Positions 1 through 4,632 of a stretch of 5,768 nucleotides of DNA are shown one piece after another; positions within the stretch are counted from its first letter, which is position 1; every line of letters begins with the position of its first letter. The notes beneath the pieces are model-generated. The model made no database searches, had not been told where the DNA came from, and worked only from the letters and a program-made list of their open reading frames with translations. The translations under genes and the position numbers were made by a program. The stretch is from Schaedlerella sp. (lineage in GTDB: Bacteria; Bacillota; Clostridia; Lachnospirales; Lachnospiraceae). The stretch lies in NCBI GenBank assembly GCA_020024595.1, contig JAHHTO010000155.1, positions 1 through 5,768 of the forward strand, written 5' to 3'.

Positions 1-498
1 GACGATATGCCTGAGAGGATGATCGATTATCTTTACGTAGACACCACTCCTTGGAATAAGACGAAACACGGAGATGGTGCGGAAATTACAGGTGCTGACA
101 ATCCTTTAGGCTTTAAAGGGGTTATACGCTTTTTGAAGGAACGGAAACAGTTTGATTTAAAGATTCGGCTGTATCATGGATACAAGGCTAAAATTAACCC
201 GCAAACAGGAAAGCATGACCCTTTTTACAAACCGTCCGGCACTCTTATACAAAACGGGACTTGGGACATAAACATAAATATTCCTGTTGTAGTATTCTGG
301 AGTCGTGAAGACTATATTGATATTGACGAAGATCAGGATGCAAGTAAGATTGCAGAAGATTCACTTGATGATGACAGTAATAAGGTTGTTCATTCTATTA
401 TGAAAACCTTTGGAATCACATGGACTGAAGCCCTACAGGATTTCTACACTTATACCTATAAGGCAGGAGATACAGAAAGTGGCAGTATCTGGCTATAA
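1..498 (+). CDS. C-terminal part of an unidentified acidic protein, possibly a fimbrillin-type surface protein (5' truncated by window)
   Basis: The frame is open from base 1 to the TAA at 496-498, so the gene begins upstream; the ATG at 7 is only the first methionine in view. About 165 codons are visible. The protein is rich in aromatic and alternating polar/hydrophobic residues, as in beta-sandwich surface proteins (for example KIRLYHGYKA, then a Pro-Ser-Gly-Thr-Leu and Asn-Gly-Thr-Trp stretch leading to IPVVVFW). A very acidic segment follows (about residues 101-123 counted from the ATG at 7, nucleotides 307-375), and the protein ends in a Trp/Tyr-rich tail. No catalytic motif and no membrane segment is visible. 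I do not recognise the family. A loose likeness in spacing to the end of the minus-strand fimbrillin-like protein at the right edge (strand, NG, strand, Pro, then [NDY][WY]I[ED]) makes a Bacteroidales surface or adhesin role plausible but unproven. That the reading frame is real is fairly sure; the function is a guess. Confidence 0.7.
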   Translation, partial: DDMPERMIDYLYVDTTPWNKTKHGDGAEITGADNPLGFKGVIRFLKERKQFDLKIRLYHGYKAKINPQTGKHDPFYKPSGTLIQNGTWDININIPVVVFWSREDYIDIDEDQDASKIAEDSLDDDSNKVVHSIMKTFGITWTEALQDFYTYTYKAGDTESGSIWL

Positions 499-603
499 TT
501 ATACTGAAACTTCTAACTTGGAAAACAATAGAGCAAGCAGGTAAAGCAGATTTTTGAAGAAAAACCAAGAGAAAACCGAAATACAAAAGCAACATGCTTC
601 TGT

Positions 604-631
604 ATTTGGCAAAATAAATGATTTGCCAAAT
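604..631. terminator. 10-bp perfect hairpin downstream of the left-edge gene; possible terminator
   Basis: ATTTGGCAAA (604-613) and TTTGCCAAAT (622-631) are perfect reverse complements separated by 8 bases. The hairpin lies about 105 bases after the stop of the left-edge gene. No uninterrupted T run follows at once; short T-rich stretches (TTTACTATTTCC, then AATTTTTG) come 7-25 bases later. A second, outer pairing of AAAGCA (586-591) with TGCTTT (635-640) could extend the structure. It may end transcription of the upstream gene, on either strand, but it is not a textbook intrinsic terminator. Confidence 0.4.
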
Positions 632-706
632 GAATGCTTTACTATTTCCAATTTTTGCTGTCTTCCGGTAAAGTTCTAAACGGAATAAAAATCTGTTGCT
701 ATATGT

Positions 707-933
707 TCAATCTGTAAATATTGGTTTCCATTCTGCTATGGCTCCGTATTCTGTTTTGAATGCTGCCATGTCTTTTCCAATTCCGGGCGTGATGGCGGTC
801 ACCTCCGGAATTGGATTATCCTTGATTCTAGATCTTTAGAAACAATATTTGAATGTATATAAAACATTTGACGAGAAGACCGCACCGGAATTATGATGAG
901 GATTGGATTTAACTTTTTCTTTTCGGAAATCAT
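707..933 (-). pseudogene. Small unidentified gene relic, apparently broken by one frameshift
   Basis: On the minus strand an ATG at 933-931 opens a 44-codon frame ending with TGA at 801-799. It begins MISEKKKLNP and then runs through a basic, aromatic stretch (VRSSRQMFYIHS, then NIVSKDLES). Just before its end, near 825, the neighbouring minus frame takes over with protein-like content: KDNPIPEVTAITPGIG, then KDMAAFKTEYGAIAEW, then KPIFTD and TGA at 709-707. One missing base near 824-828 would join the two halves into a protein of about 75 residues. Both halves have balanced composition and end cleanly, which favours a once-real gene over chance. I do not recognise the family and assign no function. 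It would be divergent from the response regulator. The alternatives are an intact 44-aa gene followed by unrelated sequence, or a random open frame. Confidence 0.4.
776..815. repeat. Imperfect 40-bp palindrome with 11-bp perfect arms
   Basis: TCCAATTCCGG (776-786) and CCGGAATTGGA (805-815) are exact reverse complements. Inside them GTGA (789-792) pairs with TCAC (799-802), so the whole 40 bases can fold into one long stem with a small internal bulge and a loop around GGCG. The element lies within the minus-strand relic at 707-933, where the arms encode part of the IPE and PGIG stretches. It may therefore be a coincidence of coding sequence. Otherwise it could be a protein-binding dyad or a remnant of a mobile-element end. 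Confidence 0.5.
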
Positions 934-937
934 AATT
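889..937. repeat. 9-bp inverted repeat spanning the start codon of the minus-strand relic
   Basis: AATTATGAT (889-897) and ATCATAATT (929-937) are perfect reverse complements 31 bases apart. On the minus strand the 929-937 arm contains the ATG at 933-931 of the small relic. In its transcript the start codon could pair with the copy about 31 bases downstream. AT-rich arms of this size can arise by chance in such sequence, so a regulatory role is only a possibility. Confidence 0.35.
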
Positions 938-969
938 AGGGAATGAATAGAATTATTACTTTTTATGGT

Positions 970-999
970 ATTGTTTTAAAATAACATTTTTTACTCTTG
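970..999 (+). promoter_or_regulatory. Candidate Bacteroides-type promoter upstream of the response regulator
   Basis: The known Bacteroides sigma-ABfr consensus is a -33 TTTG and a -7 TAnnTTTG separated by about 19-21 bases. Here ATTG (970-973) and TACTCTTG (992-999, one mismatch in the -7 box) are 18 bases apart, which would give a leader of roughly 105-110 bases before the ATG at 1115. A rival -7 box, TATATTTC at 1067-1074 (last base differs), lies closer to the gene but has no recognisable -33 element. Neither is strong. Confidence 0.3.
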
Positions 1000-1114
1000 T
1001 TCAATGGTTCAACTTCTATCAGACCAAAGTTTTATCGGACAACAATAAAAAACGATTCCTTACAGTTATATTTCAAAAAAATCCTTTTCTTTACAAGTAT
1101 AAATACAAAAAACT

Positions 1115-1792
1115 ATGAAAATATTAACAACCGAAGACGAACCTTCATTGAGGGAACTGATCCAGCGTTCGCTCGAAAAGGAACGCTATATAGTGGAAAA
1201 TGCGGCAGACCTCAAGTCTGGATTACGCAAGATAGCAGACTATGATTACGATTGTGTCTTGCTGGACATTATGTTGCCTGACGGCAATGGACTAAACCTA
1301 TTGGAGCAACTGAAAAAGATGCGTAAACGGGACAACGTAATTATCATTTCGGCCAAAGACTCTTTGGATGATAAAGTACAGGGGCTGGAATTGGGAGCTG
1401 ACGATTATCTGCCCAAACCTTTTCACCTTGCAGAATTAAATGCCCGCATCAAAAGCGTGATCCGTCGTCAGCATCGCGACGGAGAAATGGACATACGCAT
1501 GGCCAACATACGTATTGTCCCCGATACATTTCAAGTATTCATAAATGACAAGGCAATAGAAATGAACCGCAAAGAATATGACATTCTTCTCTACTTTGCC
1601 AACCGTCCCGGACGACTGGTAAGCAAAAACACGCTTGCCGAATCGGTGTGGGGAGATCATATTGATCAGGTGGACAATTTTGATTTCCTCTATGCGCAAA
1701 TCAAGAATCTGAGAAAAAAACTCCAAGAAGCCGGAGCCTTGGCAGAACTTAAATCCGTATATGGATTCGGCTACAAAATGACTGTTGAATAA
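1115..1792 (+). CDS. OmpR/PhoB-family two-component response regulator
   Basis: A 225-residue cytoplasmic transcription factor of standard length for the family. The receiver domain (about residues 1-118) has the acidic pair E7/D8, the phosphoacceptor D51 in the LLDIMLPDGNG context, switch residue S79 in IIISAKD, and K101 within ADDYLPKPF, with the aromatic switch Y98. All residues for phosphorylation are present. The C-terminal winged-helix DNA-binding domain (about 128-223) shows the MNRKEYDILLYFANRPGRLVS start, the VWGD turn and the final SVYGFGYK hairpin. The recognition-helix region reads NFDFLYAQIKNLRKKL, not the commoner VDVHIRRLRKK form. The ATG at 1115 is preceded by an A-rich leader, usual for Bacteroidetes, and is the only start that gives a complete receiver domain. 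The kinase gene starts 15 bases after its stop, so the two are surely cotranscribed. Target genes are unknown; the downstream PepSY-like gene is a candidate. Confidence 0.95.
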   Translation: MKILTTEDEPSLRELIQRSLEKERYIVENAADLKSGLRKIADYDYDCVLLDIMLPDGNGLNLLEQLKKMRKRDNVIIISAKDSLDDKVQGLELGADDYLPKPFHLAELNARIKSVIRRQHRDGEMDIRMANIRIVPDTFQVFINDKAIEMNRKEYDILLYFANRPGRLVSKNTLAESVWGDHIDQVDNFDFLYAQIKNLRKKLQEAGALAELKSVYGFGYKMTVE

Positions 1793-1807
1793 AAAGAATC
1801 TACCTCC

Positions 1808-3106
1808 ATGAAGTTGATATACCGTATCATAATCCGCATCGCAGCCATACTGACTGTTGTTCTCGGAGCATGGGCCGTGTTTTTCTATATTGCCGTGATA
1901 GACGAAGTAAACGACGAAGTAGACGACTCTCTGGAGGATTACTCGGAAGCCATCATTATCCGTACCCTGGCCGGTAAAGAGTTGCCTTCAATAAACAATG
2001 GGTCGAACAATCAATATTATCTTAGAAAAGTAAGTAAAGAGTATACATATGCACACAAAGATGTCTGCTACAAAGACTCCATGGTATATATTGCGGAGAA
2101 GGAAGAGACAGAACCAGCACGCATACTGACCACCTTATTCAAAGATGACGAAGGACAATATTATGAGCTTACTGTATTGACGCCAACGATTGAAAAGGAT
2201 GACCTGAAAGACGCCATGCTGGGATGGATTATTTTTCTGTACATCGTCCTGCTGCTCACCATCCTGATTGTCTGCATCTGGATATTTCACCGCAGCATGA
2301 AGCCACTTTACAACCTGCTGCGCTGGCTGGATGCCTACAGGATAGGCCGTCCCAATCGCCCTTTGAAGAATGAAACGCAAATTACGGAGTTCAGGAAGCT
2401 GAACGAGGCAGCCATCCGCAACGCGGAACGAAGCGAGCACATCTTTGAACAGCAAAAGCAATTCATCGGCAATGCTTCACACGAAATGCAAACACCGTTG
2501 GCCATCTGCCGGAATCGCCTGGAAATGCTGATGGAAGACGACTCCTTGTCTGAAGCACAGTTGGAAGAGCTGATAAAAACGCACCAGACCCTGGAGCATA
2601 TCACCAAGCTCAATAAATCGCTGCTGTTACTGTCCAAAATAGATAACGGACAATTCTCCGATACCCGAACGGTAGAGTTCAACAGCATGCTCAAGCGATA
2701 TATAGAAGATTATAAAGAAGTATACGGCTATCGGGAAATTGAACTAACGCTGAGTGAACAAGGAATATTTCGGGTGGAGATGAATGAGTCGCTGACAGTA
2801 GCCCTGATAACGAACCTGCTTAAAAATGCGTTTGTACACAACATAGACGGTGGGCATATCCGGATTGAAATAACCGGTCATAGCATAACCTTCAGGAATA
2901 GCGGCACAGGCCACCCTCTGGATGCGACCCATATCTTTGAACGATTCTATCAGGCAGGCAAAAAGGACGGTTCGACCGGACTGGGACTTGCCATAGCTAA
3001 CTCCATCTGTAAATTACACACACTCTCTCTCAAGTATTGTTTTGAGAATGAAGAACACTGTTTCGAATTACGGAAGAATAATTTTACCATAGATTATACA
3101 GATTAA
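1808..3106 (+). CDS. Membrane-bound sensor histidine kinase, partner of the upstream regulator
   Basis: A 432-residue inner-membrane kinase that should phosphorylate D51 of the preceding regulator. Membrane segment 1 is about residues 7-31 and segment 2 about 137-160, enclosing a periplasmic sensor of about 105 residues with a very acidic start and no recognised domain. A short linker leads to the HisKA domain with phosphoacceptor H225 (FIGNASHEMQTPLA). The ATPase domain has the N box with N336 and N340 (NLLKNAFVHN), a G1-like motif NSGTG at 364-368 with Asn where Asp is usual, an F box IFERFYQ (376-382) and a G2 box GSTGLGLAIANSI (388-400). To my knowledge the Asn variant is frequent in Bacteroidetes kinases, so activity is likely. 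The protein ends about 30 residues after the last conserved stretch, as expected. The start 15 bases after the regulator's stop gives an immediate membrane anchor. The signal sensed is unknown. Confidence 0.94.
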   Translation: MKLIYRIIIRIAAILTVVLGAWAVFFYIAVIDEVNDEVDDSLEDYSEAIIIRTLAGKELPSINNGSNNQYYLRKVSKEYTYAHKDVCYKDSMVYIAEKEETEPARILTTLFKDDEGQYYELTVLTPTIEKDDLKDAMLGWIIFLYIVLLLTILIVCIWIFHRSMKPLYNLLRWLDAYRIGRPNRPLKNETQITEFRKLNEAAIRNAERSEHIFEQQKQFIGNASHEMQTPLAICRNRLEMLMEDDSLSEAQLEELIKTHQTLEHITKLNKSLLLLSKIDNGQFSDTRTVEFNSMLKRYIEDYKEVYGYREIELTLSEQGIFRVEMNESLTVALITNLLKNAFVHNIDGGHIRIEITGHSITFRNSGTGHPLDATHIFERFYQAGKKDGSTGLGLAIANSICKLHTLSLKYCFENEEHCFELRKNNFTIDYTD

Positions 3107-3314
3107 CATGGAACGAATTCAATCCACTGAAAGCCGGCGACATTCATCTGTATAAATCATTTTCATACCTATTGCAGGTCGGATTTATCGCTCGGCATTA
3201 AATGTTGTGTAATGATATTGTACAAGTTCAACCAGATGAACAAGAATAATCGAACCTATATTTAGAAAAAGAATGGAATCGAGAGAATTCCCAATTTTTT
3301 TCAGAATCGCCCTT

Positions 3315-3322
3315 TATCTTTG
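3315..3322 (+). promoter_or_regulatory. -7 promoter element (TAnnTTTG) of the PepSY-like gene
   Basis: TATCTTTG is a perfect match to the Bacteroides -7 consensus TAnnTTTG. It lies 32 bases upstream of the ATG at 3355, so transcription would start near 3328-3332 and leave a leader of about 25 bases. The expected -33 TTTG is missing; the right distance holds an AT-rich stretch with a T7 run. A weak -33 box fits a promoter that needs an activator, such as the upstream response regulator, but that is inference. The element suggests the gene can be expressed separately from the kinase operon. Confidence 0.6.
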
Positions 3323-3354
3323 CACCATAAATTAAGTTCCAATAGTAAACGAGT

Positions 3355-3792
3355 ATGAAAAAGTTTCTTATTTTATTTGTATGCCTGTTCACTCTGCAAG
3401 CCTCTGCAAGAGCGAACAATGATAACCCTATCCAGGTAAGCCAAATGCCGCAGAAGGCACAATTGTTCATCAAACAACATTTTGCAAACAGCAACATTGC
3501 CATGGCCAAAGTTGAAAGTGACTTCTTACAGAAAAGTTACGATGTCATTTTCACAGACGGCAACAAAGTGGAATTTGACAGAAAAGGAAACTGGACTGAA
3601 GTAAATTGCAAATTCAGTGTAGTCCCACAGGATATAATACCTGCCCCTATCCAAAAGTACGTAGCCACCAACTATGCGGAAGCGAAGATTCTCAAAATAG
3701 AACGTGATCGGACAGATTTTGAAGTGAAACTATCCAACGGATGGGAATTAAAATTCGACTTAAAATTTAACTTAATTGATATTGATAATTGA
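3355..3792 (+). CDS. Secreted PepSY-like (BLIP-fold type) protein
   Basis: A 145-residue protein with a clear signal peptide (MKKFLILFVCLFTLQASARA, likely cleaved after residue 20; there is no lipobox cysteine), so it is predicted to act in the periplasm or outside. The mature part is two PepSY-like repeats, about residues 28-83 and 92-143. Each has a helix starting at a Pro (MPQKAQLFIKQHF; IPAPIQKYVATNY), then a strand with Lys and acidic residues, then a hairpin in which a [ND]G turn is followed by a [VL]xF[DE] strand (FTDGNKVEFDRKG; LSNGWELKFDLK). This is the pattern of the Bacteroidetes PepSY-like family, whose fold resembles beta-lactamase-inhibitor protein. Its biochemical role is not established. 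Such genes often sit beside two-component systems, as here, 248 bases after a histidine kinase on the same strand. A sensory or inhibitory periplasmic role is therefore conceivable but unproven. Confidence 0.85.
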   Translation: MKKFLILFVCLFTLQASARANNDNPIQVSQMPQKAQLFIKQHFANSNIAMAKVESDFLQKSYDVIFTDGNKVEFDRKGNWTEVNCKFSVVPQDIIPAPIQKYVATNYAEAKILKIERDRTDFEVKLSNGWELKFDLKFNLIDIDN

Positions 3793-3817
3793 TGTTACGT
3801 GCATGTACGTAAACATC
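3791..3817 (+). terminator. Hairpin overlapping the stop codon of the PepSY-like gene
   Basis: GATGTTACGT (3791-3800) pairs with ACGTAAACATC (3807-3817) over 10 base pairs with one bulged A (3813) and a six-base loop GCATGT. It begins inside the TGA (3790-3792). A T6 run appears only at 3833-3838, within the arm of the next hairpin. It probably works with that hairpin in 3'-end formation or mRNA protection. Confidence 0.5.
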
Positions 3818-3818
3818 C

Positions 3819-3881
3819 AAATTCGTGGATTCTTTTTTACGGATGCCTGCTAATATCATCTAAAAAAGAGTCCACAAATTT
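3819..3881. terminator. Long inverted repeat (about 21 bp arms), probable strong or bidirectional terminator
   Basis: The left arm (3819-3839, starting AAATTCGTGG and ending in T6 then A) pairs with the right arm (3861-3881, starting T then A6 and ending CCACAAATTT). Only two positions depart from perfect: one C/A mismatch (3824) and one T/G wobble (3830). The inner part can extend by GATG (3842-3845) with CATC (3857-3860). The T6 and A6 tracts lie inside the stem, which suits a terminator usable from either strand. It sits between the PepSY-like gene and the minus-strand IS66 relic. A miniature inverted-repeat element is an alternative reading. Confidence 0.6.
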
Positions 3882-3908
3882 AATTGTTATTATTTGCATA
3901 TCCTATTC

Positions 3909-4199
3909 TCATAGGAAGAAGATTTTCGTAATCCTTTCTTTTTTAATCCTCTGAACAGTTTGCCGAAGTAATCTCGGAAAAACATCAGCCAAATTCTGGA
4001 TTCCCTTCATCCTGTCGAAGAAAAGGCTATTTCTTCGCTGGCCTGTGATTAGTTTTATCGTTTGTTCCACCATCATATCATTTATGGGATATTCGACGTC
4101 ATTTCTGTAGGTAAAAATCTGACTCCAAAAATTATTCAAATAATTAAAATCCTTGCTCATAAGTTCTCATTGGGATTTGCCTAAAGTGTATGCCGTAAC
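3909..4199 (-). pseudogene. IS66-family transposase, decayed C-terminal fragment
   Basis: The open part (4160-3909) encodes 83 residues matching the end of the IS66 transposase DDE domain. MSKDFNYLNNFW corresponds to the family's GKALNYLLNRW-type stretch, YPINDMMVEQTI to the IDNNxxERAI motif with the catalytic Glu kept as E32, and GQRRNSLFF to the GRKNxLFAG motif. The Asn pair of the motif is eroded (NDM in place of DNN), and the family's final Ser-Leu/Thr-Cys region is not recognisable. In the same frame upstream, TGA at 4169-4167 interrupts a plausible continuation (VTAYTLGKSQ, stop, ELMSK). The N-terminal three quarters of the transposase, the accessory IS66 genes and the terminal repeats are not in view. 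It is a non-functional relic that stops where the IS982 relic begins on the other strand. Confidence 0.75.
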
Positions 4200-4440
4200 C
4201 AAAGATTCTAATTCATAAGACATTCAAAGGGCTTGCCGAGCATGGAAAATGTTCCATGGACTGGTTTTTCGGATTCTCAAACAGCATCAGATAATCAATG
4301 ACAAGGGGGGAGAGTCTCAAATGCATGTTCATTCAAGGAAAGAGGACAACCGGAATCTTTGAAATAGGGTAAGTTTTTGGACTATGTGCAGACAAGAGAA
4401 TAAGACAGATTCTGTTAAAAAGCCTTTTCTTTTTTGATTT
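4199..4440 (+). pseudogene. IS982-family transposase, decayed internal fragment with several frameshifts
   Basis: Plus-strand translation from about 4199 gives PKILIHKTFKGLAEHGK and then CSMDWFFGF (4250-4276). This is close to the IS982-family motif HKxFKGIAxRGKxSxGWFFGFKLH. After GF the frame shifts and the next frame reads QIINDKG (4286-4306), the family's LIINDKGE. After the G6 run at 4304-4309 it shifts again (GESLKCMFIQG, 4307-4339, for GEIL-FxxTPGN). A further shift gives EDNRNL (4342-4359) for DDREPL, then ADKRIRQILLKSLF (4388-4429) for ADKGYISQ-LF. The order and spacing follow the family's catalytic core, but at least three frameshifts and stops (for example TAA at 4292-4294) make it dead. 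Weak traces of the transposase tail may persist near 4500-4545 (IQH, then TRFLHDLH in mixed frames), which I would not rely on. Terminal repeats were not found. Confidence 0.7.
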
Positions 4441-4632
4441 TATATCGAATGCCCGTTATTATAATAGCGAGTATATCCTCGCCATTTTTTTATGGGATTC
4501 AAAATCCAACACGACCCGTTTTCTTCATGATTTGCATAAAAAAGTATAACACAAATAAATCTGAGCAGTCTTCAATTATCCGCAATTCCTTTGGCCATCA
4601 TCCCTTTTATAGCCTCTAACTCAATTCCTCTC
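4441..4632. other. Intergenic spacer without a recognisable gene
   Basis: Apart from the hairpin at 4467-4491 and an AT-rich 10-bp palindrome TATTATAATA (4457-4466), I see nothing supported. A plus-strand open frame of 61 codons here (4434-4619) has no start context, family likeness or convincing composition. The stretch probably contains further decayed IS982 sequence and the 3' flank of the minus-strand surface-protein gene. Confidence 0.5.
4467..4491 (+). terminator. Rho-independent-like terminator
   Basis: GCGAG (4467-4471) and CTCGC (4478-4482) form a 5-bp GC-rich stem with a six-base loop, followed after CA by seven T residues (4485-4491). The polarity is for the plus strand, where it follows the dead IS982 fragment, so what it serves today is unclear. 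The stem is short. Confidence 0.4.

Noticed and set aside
500..706. Long open minus-strand frame continuing past the stop of the small relic, rich in Leu/Phe
   Set aside because: There is no start codon context and no recognisable motif. The hydrophobicity follows from A/T-rich sequence read in one frame, and the hairpin at 604-631 lies within it.
997..1245. Plus-strand open frame of 82 codons overlapping the response-regulator start
   Set aside because: It overlaps the unmistakable receiver domain in another frame and shows no domain or start signal.
2335..2694. Minus-strand open frame of 119 codons inside the kinase gene
   Set aside because: It is antisense to the HisKA region. Its Ser/Cys-rich composition is typical of a shadow of a real coding strand.
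3275..3300. GGAAT/ATTCC stem followed by a T-rich run, as a possible terminator for the kinase operon
   Set aside because: The stem is only 5 bp with an AT-rich base, and it lies about 170 bases after the kinase stop in the promoter region of the next gene. Too weak to call.
3901..3916. 6-bp hairpin TCCTAT/ATAGGA near the end of the IS66 relic
   Set aside because: It is short and has no T or A run in a useful position. A chance pairing is likely.
4241..4258. 7-bp inverted repeat CATGGAA/TTCCATG
   Set aside because: It falls within the IS982 relic where it encodes part of the conserved HGKCSM stretch. No T run follows, so chance or coding constraint is enough.
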